Assembly (NCBI GenBank): GCA_013365325.1
Contig: JABVXV010000245.1
Location: forward strand, 32,325-96,324
Length of the DNA: 64,000 nucleotides
Direction of reading: 5' to 3'
Source: Dipetalonema caudispina
Lineage: Eukaryota; Nematoda; Chromadorea; Rhabditida; Onchocercidae
Positions within the stretch are counted from its first letter, which is position 1. Each line of letters starts with the position of its first letter. This document shows positions 39,301 to 53,300 of this stretch, piece after piece. The position numbers and the translations under genes are program-made. A model generated the notes under the pieces. It was not told where the DNA came from, did no database searches, and saw nothing but the letters and a program-made list of their open reading frames with translations.

Positions 39301-42300
39301 ATGTCTTCAATTTTTTCATCCAACAAGCAGATGTATTTCGAGGTAATATGTCAGAAATATTTACCTTTATCAAATTTTCACCTAATTCTTCGAGTTTCTG
39401 CTTTTGCTCGTCAATTAATTTGTTAGCTAAATTGAGTTCTTCTTCAAATCGATTCCTTTCAACACGAACTGCAGCCTAAAAATCGTTTAGTTAGATAAAT
39501 CGTTATACAAATGGACTCCTGCACTTGTAAAATAAGAAAATAATGAAAGTAAAGAGAATCGATGAATCACAAACCACTTCCGCTGAACAGCTTCGCCTAA
39601 AATCTTCGGATTTCTGCTCAAGTCCAACTGCAGCACTTTTCAAATTTACCAATTCACCCTCTTTGACTTGAAGCGCTTGTTCCAGTTTGCTGATCTCTTC
39701 TTTCATTCGATTACTTTCTTCGTCAAACTACGCAAAGAAATCTTTTATATTATTTGAACTAACATGTTCAGTTCCACTGTTTTACCTATTGCATTATCCA
39801 AACGGTGGATACCAACCTTGTTCCGCTCTGTCATCAAAATTATTACTACACACAGCTGTCAACTATCTCAATATAATTCCACAATTACAGTTAATTAGGA
39901 ACAGAAAAATTCAAAGAATTCTTTTCCCAATTAGTTAAACATAAAAAAAATGAATCAATTGCATTTCAAAATATTATATCGAATAGTAACAGAAAGAAAA
40001 AGTTAAATAGCCTCAGGAAATTCTGCTTCATACCAAAATTTTTGCAGCACCAATTTTCGCATTTTCTAATTCCAATTCACGTATTCGAGCTTCAGCGTTA
40101 GCTCTTTGTATATCCAACATGCTGTATCGCTTCTCCAGGCCCTGATATTCTTTCATTTTTTCTATTTTCAGCTGTTCCATTTTAGTGACCTTTTCTTGTA
40201 ATTTTTGCTCCAATAGGGCAATTTCTGTTCGTTGATTTTCCACTGCTGTCACGCTAAACAAAGATTTGTCATATCTGCATTAACAACTTATTAAATTTGG
40301 TATTAAATCTATGAAGATTTGATTTTCTATACGCCTGCTTCATTTGTGAGACATGATTTTTACGACACTCAGTTTATTGCTTTACTCGCTACTTGGATGT
40401 TAGAGGATTTTTTCAATGTTTCATGGGTATACTGCAGTAATAATATGATTGCAAAAATTATCTCACATTTCATCACTCTTACTAAGCAATAGAAGAAATC
40501 TATTAATACTTTGCTCTTAATCTTTTAAACTATGCAAGGAAAAATAAGTAAAACAACCTTTCAGCCAGCTGTCCTTTTACCAAATCTAACATTGCTTGCA
40601 GACTATTTCGTTCCGCAAGTGCGCTCTGTAACAATGTGTAGTATTATGCAACTAATAATAATAATTAAAATAATAAGTAGAACAGATAAAAATGAATAAA
40701 TTAACTAACTGTTCCCTGCTCTAGTAATGTTGTTTCCATGTTATTACTCAACTTGCTAATTTCAGCAAGTTCTTGTTCACGTATCGTCAGCATTTTTTCG
40801 TTTGCTGAAAAATCGATTCAGTTGTTTCAAAAAAGAGATGGCATATTAACAGCACTCAAAACATTTTTACCTTGCAATCAGTTCACTATGGTAGCTTAAC
40901 CATAATTTAATGCAACACGTACAACTGCATATCGGATAACACCAGTAATGTATGAAACCTACTAGGAATTTCCAGTCAAACCGTTTGTCAAAATTATGAG
41001 CAAAATATAATGACGTTATGAGCTAAAACCGCAGCAAAGCTTGGTTTATTTGAAGTTTATAGTAACATTTCTTTGAAATTTCCGATAATATTGAAGCAAT
41101 CGTAGTGCCTCCATGTCATTCATTTCCCAGATCAAAAGATTCTGTGAAAATCCGAAAAATGACTGGCGCTACCTGAATATGACTAGTGATATTTCATGAA
41201 AACATCTGACAGTTTTAAGTAGTTTTTGGAAAAAAAATTAAGAAACCTTCCAGTTTGTGAGACATGTCTTTCAGTTGATTTTCCAAATAACTGTTACGAT
41301 TTCGAAGCTGTTGTGCCTCTTTTTTACAACCGCCATCGGTAGATTCTAGAAAATAATAAGTTCGGGTCATGTAGCCATAACATTATCGCAGAATTTCAAA
41401 TTTGAACAAAATGGATGAATCTCAAGCAGTTTTGTACTAGATTTTGTTGATAACTGGAAAGGAACTGCGACTTCTTTTCACTTTCAACTCAAAAACAATT
41501 CACCAACCAAGAGACGTATCTGGTGTTTTTAGTTGACTCATCAAATCATCATATTTTGTTTGCAATTCACTTAATTCTTTATCTTTCCAAGTAAATCGTT
41601 CTTCCGCTGATTTCTTGCTCGCCAATGCCTGATCACGTTCCGTTTGGATTTTATTCGTTGTCATCTAGAATTATTCTTTCTACGAAATCCGATTCTGAAT
41701 GAGAGAATATATTCCGTTTTCATTCACCTATAAATCCATAAAAAACAAAAGTTTTGGAAAACCATGCCTTCAAATCTAAACTGATCAAACGATGTTGCTC
41801 TGAAATTTCGGTAACGAACTTCTTCAACGATTCATTTTCATTTTTTGCAAGCTTTAATTGATCCTCGAGAATCTTCACCTTTTCTTCATCGTTATGCTGT
41901 AGACGACTCTGAAAAGAAGTTTTCCAATAATGCCCATATATTATGAAGTTAATCCAAAATACCAGGAAACCCATTTTTCTTTCGTGATCATTCGCTTTCT
42001 CCTTTCTACCGTAGAGTGTTATTATTTAAGAAGTATTTTGAAATCTACAAAAAAAGTTGCATCTCTCCCAAGAAAAACGATATTTAGAAGAGTTGAATGA
42101 TAACCTCTAGTTGCTTCAAAGTACACGACATTTTTTCATTACTATAATTTGATTCTCGCAGAATATGCAACTCCTGTTGTAATCGCGCTTCCGTGCTTCG
42201 CAGAAGAGAAACTTGTTCCATAAGAGCTTCCACATCAGTCCTGCAGCGAAAAGTTGCATCTCTTTTAGTATCTTGAAAACATATTCGAAATATAAGATAT

Positions 42301-45300
42301 CAGAAATATTTGGAAACAGAGACTATCAACATACATCTTCTCAAACCCTATGATCAACATTGCTGAAATTTATATTATGAATGACATCTTGAATATGACA
42401 TAGAACATTAACGAACTTATATTTGGCAACTTCCCCCTTCGTTTCCATAAGCTCTTCTTGCAATTTCCTACATCGTTCATCGGTCATCTTATAGTTGTTA
42501 TCCATTTTGACATACTTCTCACGGGCCATACTTAATTCGTTTAAATCATTTTCTGACTGAAAAGACGATCATTTGATTTAATAAAGATGGTACTTTTATT
42601 GCTATGTTATTCACTTTTATTCTTAAAGCTATTTATTTCATTCAGATATGTTTTTAAGCATTCCCTAAGATTCACATTACACTTAAAGACCTTTTTTCAG
42701 AGAAAGTTGCTATGATAAGCAGGCTTTTTCGTACAAACAAATTGCACAAAGTGGCGTATTAACATTTATAACTCTATGTATTTGATTTCTGCTCTATCGA
42801 AATTTTCGAAAAGCAAAAGTAACATAAGATGATGAACTTTACTCTGCTGAACATATTAATATGCATGTTATTTTACGACAAAACTTTTTAGGATTCATTT
42901 GCGGTCATTGTTATTCTTCCTCATTGGATGAGAGAATATTACGCTGAAATTGTTTGCCAATGTTGTAAATTACTTTCTGATTTCTGTTGTAGCAAACTCC
43001 GAGTTCGACTTTCATTATATTTCATAATGAAAAAAGAAAAGAATTTAATCTTAGTGTTAGCAGACGATAAATTGCTGCGAGATGTACATTCCCTACTACT
43101 ATACAAATGTTATATACGAGATGAGACATGCACAAGTTTTTCCGTCTAAATTACTGGGTAAACTCGAATTCAGATACCGAACAGAGATTCAAACTAGTAC
43201 ATACTCCATAGCTCCTGCTAGCAACTACCAGAGAAACGCCGGACATGAAAAGAATTATTTGAGCAAGTAGAAAAAATGCATATATCACTTTTTGAACAAT
43301 GAAAGGCTTTCTTACTTGCTTTGTAAGCATCAGTTGTGTCTGCCTCTGTACTTCGATATCAGCTTCCAATTTCCCGTTTGTTTTGCGTAATTCAGCAATC
43401 AAAGCAAACTGCTGATCAATTCGTGCTTGCAGAAGTCTTAAGTAAATCAGTTTATTTCAAAATGTAAAAATCTGTGAATCGAAAATTTTTGTATAAACAT
43501 GCTAAAAAAATGTCACTTAGTGCAGTTCTCTTATGAAAAAAAAAAATGAAAATGACTAACTCATCGGAATGATGTTTTTCCTCGCGAAACAAATCTAAGC
43601 TCTTCTCAGCCCGTTCCAAATGCACTCGCAATATTGCATTCTCAGAGTCAATTTCCTGCATCCGTTTGGTCAAAGCGTGAGACTATAAAAGATTTCTGTA
43701 AATTTGTAATAGTAACACCTCTACTAACTGCTTTAGCCGTGAATGCGAAAACATGGAAACAGATTATCGTACTTTTGTAAAATGTCCAGGGTAAAGCAAA
43801 ACAAAACTATATATTTTGAACCGAAATGAAAAAAATTTTGGTAACCTGAAGAGTATTTGATTCTCAATTATCTTGAAAAAAAAGGAAATATAAAAATCAT
43901 ACTTCTTCTAATGTTTTCCTCTCGTTACCAACTTTTTTATACGTGTCACGCTGTTTCTCTAGTTCTTCAATCACCATATTTTGCTTTGAATTTTCATCTT
44001 TCAGAAAATCCAGCTTCTTGACAGCATCACTGAGAGCGTCGGTAAGTCGGTTAATTCTGGAAATTGGAAAATTTTAAGCTCAAAAACTAATCAATTTCGA
44101 AACATGAAGTGATAAGCATAATACAATTACGAAATCAAAAGACTGAAAAGAAATACTGTTCAACATACTCTTCACTTTTAGCCTCTTCTACTGCGCGCTC
44201 ACGATTAGCATTAACTGTGCGTAAATCGGACATCAATTTTTGGTTTACTTTTTGCATCTCACCAATTGAATTCCATAGCATGTCGCGGTCTTCATCATTC
44301 ATTGGCGGTGAATCTGTGTTGCGTACCTTCTCAACTTCTGCTGCATGTAACAAGTGACGAACCTGAAAAAATTTGAACAGTTTTCGGGAAATTTTACAAA
44401 TACGTTCTTAAATGAAGACCAGAGTATTCTACAGAAACAAACTGAATCTCTAGAAATTATAATTTACAACACTTCTTAAATAGTGATACAAAAATAAGCA
44501 TATAAATTAATTTTCATGCATTGCAGAATTAATTTTCCTCCACACTGGCCTCTGTAAGAAAGCGCATGATGTTAGCTTCTTCGGTTTAATTCATCTACTG
44601 GCATATGTTCCCATATCATTTAAATATCGTGGAAAATGAAAATTACTTAAATCCTGCCTAAATATATTACAAAATAAATTAAGGATTACTTGTCTGCTCA
44701 AATCCTCCACATCCCGCTGATATCGCTCAAGTTCAGCTCGGGTGTATGTCAATTCACGTGTTGCAGCATCACGAGCGTTCTCAAGTTTCAGCCGCTCTTG
44801 CTCTGCCGATTGCAGTTGTTCTTGCAAATTGTTGCATAAATCCGACATCTTTTCATATTCTACACGTTGTTGCGCAAGGAGCGGTGCTTTGGCTTCAATA
44901 TCCTGCATAATATTGAACGATTTTTATATAACCTACATTTAAAAACATTTATTAATTAATTGGTATCCAGTTAGCTTGTTCTGCAAATCAGTTTGACGTA
45001 AGTCTAAAAAGGTCAGCCTGTCTGAAAAAGTCTACTATTTTCTGATGAAAAACTAATACCTCAACCAATTCATGGAAATAATTTTCAATACGTTTATTTT
45101 CAGCTTTTGCTTCTTCTAATTCTGCCACTACACGACAATGCTCCCGATAAATACTCGTCAGTGAAACGCCGCCACGAATTAAGGATGATGCTGCAGCAGC
45201 TGCCGGCGATAGTTCCATGATTTCATCATCTGTTAGTGTTACTGCAGAAAGACCTTATAAAGAAAAGCTAGAAATTGATCTATCTAGCACAAACTATCGA

Positions 45301-48300
45301 GATTTTCGAACTTTAGCTCTTTGTACAAGAATTCCAGTATTTGATTACAAATGAACAAGTAAAAGAAAAGATTAGAAACTACCACGATGCCTAGATTTCA
45401 ATAAATCATTGGCTTTCTGCAATTCGTCCAATAACTCTTCAATCTTTTTATCTGAAAAAATATTTCTTTGTATGAGAGAAACTTCTTAATTAATTAATTT
45501 AGTCACACTATAACAACATTTGTTCACCTAATTCAAGTTAATCCAGTTACAAAATTTTATGTAATGTGAACAACAAGGATGTAAACGATCATCCCTTTTA
45601 CACAAAAGAGGATACCTAAACATCAAACGAATATTACATATATCAGTAAGGAAAAAACTACCGCCGGTTTCAGGCAGTAGAATGAGGGTAGGACAAGCGT
45701 TATAATTATCGTAAAACCAGCCATAGTGTGGAAAATCTACAGTAAAACTGAACGAGCCTTGACCTTCCTAACCATCCTATTCTAAAACTCTCTACGAAGG
45801 CTGAATTCATCAGAAAGCCATATGTGAACCAACCTTTCTGAACGACTTCTTTGGTGAAAGCTGCTTGCCTTTTTTCAAACTCAACGCACAATGAATCGTA
45901 AGCTAAAATACAGTCAGTATGAAGAAAGAAAACTGGTCGCAATCTCTTTTACCAAGTCATAAATGATAATTAAACAGTAGTAATAGTGGTATTTTTAAAA
46001 TTATATAAATTAGATAATAAAAACCGAACCATTTTTGGATTCCTCAAGCAGTCTTCCACGATTTTCAAAGTCTTCATTTAGTTGCCGCAAGTTATTTTCC
46101 GCATCATCACTGGCCTCTTTGTAAACAGAACAAAGTCGTTCACTTGCTAGCAATTCTTCTTCCAATTTATTCAGCTTCTGTGCATTATCTTCTAAGATCT
46201 ATAAAAGAATTCCAATCACAAAATCTTGTCAAATAAACAATGAATCACTAAGTCACTAAGCACAGCTTTGATTATTCGACAAAATGAACAAAACTGTCTT
46301 TATAAAATACCATGATAAAGGATACAATTTTAGTTATCATTACCTCTTTGATGCGGTCATTCAATCTAGGTATTTCCTTGTTCCGATCAGCAAGTGTTGT
46401 TGTAAGCTTCTTAACATCACTCAATGCAGATTCGTACTTGTCCGTGACAGATGCTATTTCCGCTTGCAATTCACCAGTGTATCGGACCTAAAATTCAGTT
46501 TTATAATATGACTGAATATGTAAAGATAAAAGAAAAGTAACTCGCAGAAACCTGACACAAAGTTTCCCACTGAAATTGCTTTTAACTTCAGTTCAAAAAT
46601 AATGCTGTTCGCTACGACCAGATAACTTAAAAAACCAATTATTTAAATGATTTAGTTGCTACCACCATTTATTACGAAGGAATATGCTGCGCTGGATATC
46701 CTCAAGGTTCTGAAGGCATTTTTTTAAGAGAAAATCAGAAATTGTATTTAAGTATTTCATTAGCCATCGAGATCCAGAACTTCCTTACTATTTAATGTTA
46801 AAAAAGTAGCGAAGAACTAGTTCGGTTCGAGAATAATTTGAGTGTCTCAACGACAATTAATGTCCAGGTGGTGAGACATCAAAAGCTGTGCAGTCGCAGA
46901 TGAAAAATCATGCTACGGAACATGAGAATGCAAAAATAAGTCATACAACAGCTAATTCTGGCACATTAAATATATTTAAGTGCCCCAGTAAAATATTAAA
47001 CATATTTCTAATAAAACAGTTGAATATTCTAGAAACCGACCCATCAAATAAACAAATTCCTTCCTTTTAATACCTTCTTCTGTTATATCACATTAGTGAA
47101 AAAGGGCAATATGCTCCTTGCATAGAATTAAACCTATATTTTACCATTTCGATTCTTAAAACAGCAAATTTCCGATCACGTTCCTTAATTTCATTCATAA
47201 ACCAATCTTTATTGTGCAGATATATTTCTTTTTCCTGAGCCCAACGCTCTTTTTCATACTGAAATAAACCGAATTCTGTTGTTGCAAGATAAAAGCACAA
47301 ACAGTCATCCTACAAAACCATTTGTTTTTCAAATAATCAAAGTATTCATTTTAAATATCTAGTTATAGGCCTAGATTATTCATTCTCGATAGTAAATCGC
47401 AAAACTCAATCATTATTCATTCTCAGCACGAAATCACAAACCTCAACTATTCGCTTTTGTTTGGCATATTCATCAAGCTTGGCATCTAGCGAAACATTCT
47501 TTTCTATCAATTTCGCCACTTCATTTTTTTGCAGTTGCAAATCGCCTGTAAATACAATAAAATGGATCACCAAATTTCAAAAGCTCATACTGCAACAGAT
47601 CGATAGCATTATTCACGACTACGTCAATTTCCTCTATCTTTCTTGACATTTAGATTAATATATATGTCATTTCGACGCAAATTACGAAATCCAAATGACT
47701 TTGTAACGGTCACACTATCTAAATACTTTGCTCGCAGAAAAATAACGAAACTTCTCACTGCTTTCGGCACACTGCTTTTGGCACAAGATGTACTAAAATG
47801 TCAAATAAAGTTCATGACACAAACTCTATCATTCGTTAACAATGAATAACACTCATAATTCAACAACAGTAACTGAGAGTATCTGGCAAGAAAAATAAAG
47901 CATTCCCACAACCTACTTGCAATAAGCGACTTGTCATGATTCAAGCGATTAATTTTCCCTTCGTAATCCTCTCTTTGACGCAACAACATCTCAGCTTTCT
48001 GTTCACATTCATTCTGAAATTCAAATTTTCAGGATTAAAATACAAAATACTACAAAAAATGAAAGTGGGAGCCAAAAACGGAGTTTTTGCAGAATCGAGA
48101 AAATCAAATGAAAAGTGAAAATTTTCGTGCTCATTGAAATACCTTTGCAAGTAATATATGGTCACGTTCAGCTTCCAGCTCTCGCATCGCAGCCATCCGT
48201 TGGTTTCTATCCCGCAGCAATTCCTCATTTTCTTTTTTCAGTGCATTTTCCGCTTCACTAACTGCATACAGCTTATCTCGAACCGCATCCAACTCTTCAT

Positions 48301-49514
48301 TTGTTAGAAATAAAACGTGCTCTATAATTCATTTTCAGTATTTGATTTGAAGTCAAAACTTCCGGCATTAACTTATGGTGTGAAATTATTTTACATTGAA
48401 ATCACGGACGACAGAGTTAATGAAAGAATCAGCTTACAAAAAATCAGACAGAAAGTTATCGCAATCAGTAACAGATTATATTGCCTAATGCAGCTAAGAA
48501 GCTCAGAGATAGGATTTGCAGTAAAGAATTTTTTCTCAGACATACCCAGTCGGACTTTTTCTTTTTTCAGTTCAGTCACATCGAATGTAATATCCTTCGC
48601 CCCTTGTTCACTTGAAGCATGTTCAGTAGTCAAAACTGCATCTTCCGAAAAAGCACCTCCTAAAAAAGTATGTCTTCAAAGCGAAATCGTTAGTGGATTC
48701 AATTACGGACTTATCGTAAAAAACCTATTATATTTCTCTTTTCTTTATGTAGGATCAAACAATCGAAGTAATAGGTCAGCCTATGCACACTTGACTTACT
48801 TGATCAAGTAATTGCTAATATGATTATCACAATCACTGATCGTTCTGATATTGTTGAATACTTTAATTCAAGTGAACCTATTTTTAACTTCTAATATTAT
48901 TAGCACTTGAACTAAACTTTTACTATCAATTGCTTCCATAAAAGCACCAAAGTAATATTTTACCTTTTAACTACACTTCTTTTAACTAAACTACTATTCA
49001 TTACTTTACCGACGCAAATGTCACAATGATATCTTACACTCTAACTGTGCTTAGCTTTAAACAATCCTTTATCTTTACCTTTACCTTTCTAATATAAATA
49101 TTACAGTATATCAGTCTTCTAGAATCCATTACAGCTTCCTTTTCAGTCTCAAAGCAAAATCTATTAGCTATTGAGAAGGAATCGATTTTGGGAAAATTCA
49201 GTCCAACATAATTAACAGATAAAATGTTGCTTGCAGCCGACAAGATAGATATTATTACCCAACCATAAAATCCTATTTGATGAAAAGTCATGATAAAAGA
49301 GAAACGAACCAGCAAGGTTAGATATATTGATTGAAGCTTCATGTGAACTTTTCCCGAACATACTTCCATGATGCTCTTCAGATCCGCCTTCGCCAGCCAC
49401 TATCTTTAAGCTTCCACTTCCTTCCGTTCTTCCCATGAAATGCTGAGGTTGCTCTTGCTCCTGTTTCTCACCTTCCTGACCTTTTATCCTCTGGATACTT
49501 TTATCATCCGACAT
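30385..49514 (-). CDS. npp-21: Nucleoporin TPR (nuclear basket; NPP-21-like)
   Basis: TPR forms the fibres of the nuclear pore basket and acts in mRNA export quality control, chromatin organisation at the pore and docking of spindle checkpoint proteins. The start ATG is at 49512-49514, just after a trans-splice acceptor. Exon 1 is 49310-49514, exon 2 48546-48659; the last two are 30906-31164 and 30385-30472, which join in phase. I count some 40 exons, most of 80-260 bases; not all internal boundaries were resolved. From about 48300 to 35900 nearly every exon encodes charged heptad-like coiled coil. Two blocks match human TPR: LSPAAAAASSLI with LTSIYREH (about 45080-45215) and DIEAKAPLLAQQRVEYE (about 44850-44905). 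Exons from about 35160 to 30906 encode an acidic, Ser/Thr-rich region, and the end is basic (RGGRATLLRRGRGYRM), echoing the Arg/Gly tail of TPR. The acidic region and RG tail favour TPR over other coiled-coil proteins. Confidence 0.87.
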
Positions 49515-50334
49515 TATACTTTACTGCATACTAAAAGTTTGAATGATTACATAATTCTGACAGCTTGAAAGTATTTGATGTCAATATAGTAATGCTTAAT
49601 ACGACGCACTATATACGTGAGTCAAAACGATAACACCCAAACAGGCAAAACATGGCTGATTTATGGTCACCGGATTAACTCCACATTGTTCGTTGTAATT
49701 GCAGCGCACACCACAAAAACTCTAAGGTCAAAGGAGGACAAATTATAGCGCGAGTAACCTCTATCTCACCAGGTCACGTCATCTCACGTTAAACATTCAA
49801 CCACCCTACACGCAGATCTAAATAAGACAGTTGCTGCGAAACACAATTGGGTTACAGTTGGAAGCTGGCGTAATGCCAAAAATTTGAATTTTAAAGATTT
49901 AAAATTTATTTTTTGAATGAATGATAGAAGTGGTTGGCAACAGAATACTTATGGTAATTAATTTAACGTACGAATAAGGGACTGTAAGGATGAAGTGAAG
50001 GTTAACCAGTAATTCGACAAATTATAATGATGAATGAAACCATTTGATAAGAGATAAATGCTATAATGATGAGAGCTTCATGCATTGATATAAGCTAAAC
50101 GGATCAATTTGATCCAGCCAAATGTACGATTAGATCTTTCTGATATAGTCACTTCAAGTATACACTTTAGATAAAAGATATCCAATAGGTATGGGTACTT
50201 CGTTTAATGCAAACAGTGCTTGTAATTGTATCATGTCATATTGTACTTATCATCGTTTGATTTTTTTTTTTTCTCTCCTGACTTATGCAAATCTGAGTCT
50301 TTTACTGTTTCGGGACTTATTTGATAGTGATATA
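49515..50334. promoter_or_regulatory. Divergent intergenic region between TPR and DNA2
   Basis: About 820 bases separate the TPR ATG (minus) from the DNA2 ATG (plus), so both promoters must lie here if the starts are right. The middle, around 49620-49860, is less AT-rich than the flanks, which suits a promoter. No known binding motif is claimed. If DNA2 starts at 50191 instead, the interval shrinks to about 676 bases. Confidence 0.55.
49531..49537 (-). other. Probable trans-splice acceptor for TPR
   Basis: On the minus strand a CTTTTAG tract ends 16 bases before the TPR ATG, with no upstream coding exon. The short leader and acceptor consensus fit spliced-leader addition. Confidence 0.5.
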
Positions 50335-53300
50335 ATGGAATTACCGGGAAGCAGTACATGGAAGGAAAATGATGCTGGATTTATTACGAATGATATCAGT
50401 GATTCTATGGCATCAACTGCAACATTTGCTGACCTTATCTCTTCTGATTGTATACCACCACGGAAACGCCCTAAACGTTTATCAGTCAGTTGTGTGGAAC
50501 GAGGTAGAGTAGTGATTTTGATTGCTCGTAAAATTTAAACATACTTGAATTCAATTTTGTGCTAATTGTCATGAATATTGGCTCGAATGGTTGAATCAGA
50601 TTTTCATTCAATAATGGAATGATTCGAAAGTTGCTTAATTTTACTAAGGGAAAGACTTTGTCTTGATTACCAAGTTGTCTCGAACTTAAATTCCTCCATC
50701 AGCTAAATCAGTAATCATCTTTTGATTCAAAGTTTAATCCTCGTTTCAGTTTTCTTTATAAGCATTCACCGCTATCACCCTTATTCCTTCAGTTCCTTAA
50801 ATAAACGATCTTTTCTGCCATCAATTGTAACGAAAACTTCTGTTCTTTCTCTCTAGATTACTATAATTTGACTTTTATGAATTTCATCTGTTTTGGTATT
50901 AATAAGCTTCGCTGCAGATAGCCAAGATTTATCCATTGCTTTCGGGTTCAATAAACCATCTATTATCAATGTTCGTGTTGTTTCTCTGTCTGATGGTAAT
51001 AACCATGAACTACGTGAACTGGATTGTATTTGTGAAAATACGTCTAAAATTTACCGCGTAAAACTAGAAGGAATATGGTCATCCACTCCAGTCAAGATTG
51101 GTTCTTCCTTGCGTGTTATTGGTGCTAAAATGAAAGGAGAAGAGGTAATCTCACATTACAGTGGTTATACATTCTTCAATCAAGAATTAAAAGTTTCGCT
51201 TACAATTAATATTTCAAAAAATCATATATGATAGGAAAATGTACATAATGTGCATAAATTAGCTGATATATCTTAGTTATGTTTGCTTTCGTACGCTTGC
51301 ATTAAAGTATCCTTTAGGAGTTACTGTTAAACTGGGAAAATGGTGTATTGATCGTGGAACGTAATGTTCTGGTGCCATGTACACTTATTGCCCAAGCTAC
51401 ATCTTGTCGTCGAAAAGCAACACTTTCGCATTATTTCAAAGGACGAAGCAGTACAACGAAGGAAATGTTAGTCGGAAATGTGATTCACGAGCTCTTCCAA
51501 GTATGCAATACCATGTAGATGAAATAATTGCTCCTATTTGCATAATATTTCCATTGATGTTTTTATTTATCATTTTGGTGGAAGATGGCATAATTCAAAG
51601 AGTCAGACTTTTTTGTTTATTATCCACTGAGAAAAGCATAGCCACGGACAAAGTATTGTCTGCAGTAAAGTGACCAGTGGAATTCTTGGACACGAAGCAA
51701 TCATTGCGAAAGTAGAAGTAGTGATTAAATTCATTTTTTTAGCCATTTTCAATTTGATTTTTAGACTGCAATTACACGTTCAGGATTCGACGTTGCTGAG
51801 AGCAATTTGCTTAACCTGTGGCGAGAAGAATTACACGAACAGTATGCTGAACAACTTTTCGCTCTAAATCTCTCATCTCAAGAGGTTTATTTTCGATTTC
51901 CCACAGATTTTGAACGATTTTCTGAAAATGTTATTGAAATTTTATTAGATTGAGGACGAACTGTGCCTTTACTTTAAAACGATTACTCGTTGGGTGTCAA
52001 CTCATATGCCATCGCCAAAAGGTCGAAATGAATCCTTGCAAACTGGTTCCAAAATTATGGAAGTAGTGGATGTTGAGGAATCTATTTGGAATTCATGTTA
52101 TGGTATCAAAGCCAAAATTGATTGCACTTTGAAGGTTTCCTTTTATCTCATTTATAAAATATAGCTGATAAGATTTAACTTGATATCTTGTGTAATAAAA
52201 TCCATTCGCTTGATATTATTGCAAGCTAATCAGTCGCAGGGTTTTTAAAAGAACTTTTGTTATCTCAAATTTCAGATAAAAAAGAAAAATGGAGAACAAA
52301 AACTGATCCCTGTAGAATTGAAAACTGGCAAGTCAAATCCAAATACAGAGCATGTTACGCAGGTCATGCTTTACTGTCTTTCCCTAGCCTCAAAACAGGT
52401 TTGTGCCAAATCCAAATATTCGGATTTTCATCAGGCTTGATTATACTTTTGAGATTTGAATTCCAATTTCATTTCACTGAACAGCATAGTTAAAGAAGTT
52501 TTGAATGTTGTTTGATGTGGATTGATATATTTTAAGGTTCGAAGGTTTCACATTCAGATACGTTGCAATATGTTAAGTTATTGGAAATGACACGCAATGA
52601 TAAATACGATACTCAGTAGATGAGTTGTTCTAAAAAACATGCAAACCCGAGCTAAATAAGGTATATATATGGACATGAATATTTACATATTAATTTTTGA
52701 AGGATACCATTGAAAGTGGATTATTGCTGTATTTGTTGGATGAAACCTCTCGAACTGTATCTCCCAAAACGATCGATCTCAAGGGAATCCTACATATGCG
52801 CAACGAAATTGCCACAGGCATAAGTAGTACTTCATTTGATAATCTTCCAGGTTTGCTTAGTTATGAATATCCAAACTTCAGACGTCATCTTGTCAGAAAA
52901 AAAGAATCTATCCGTTTGATCAATTTCTCTTATGTGAAAAATTTCCAATTTTAATCAGTACAAGCACGTGTTCAGTGTTCACGGATGGCTCTTAACGGTG
53001 AACACTGAAAGGATGGTATAACTTCATTTTCCGTAGAAATTTTTACTCATAAATTTACTCTTGCGAAAAATTTAAAGTTAACTTTTATTTTGACATCAAA
53101 TATGGAAATTTCATTATCATCTTTACAGGGCCGCTCCTCGATACACGTGCTTGTAAATGGTGTAATCATGCCTTATCATGCTCCTTATTACAACACCGTC
53201 CTGCGTCAAATGTAACTGAAATCTTCTTTCAAGATCAATTAAAACATCTTAAGCAAAGTCATATCGATTACTTCAAACGATTCATTCGTTGGATATTGAT

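Noticed and set aside
48317..48811. 164-codon plus-strand reading frame
   Set aside because: It runs antisense across a well-supported TPR exon (48546-48659) and flanking introns; it is a shadow of that gene's frame.
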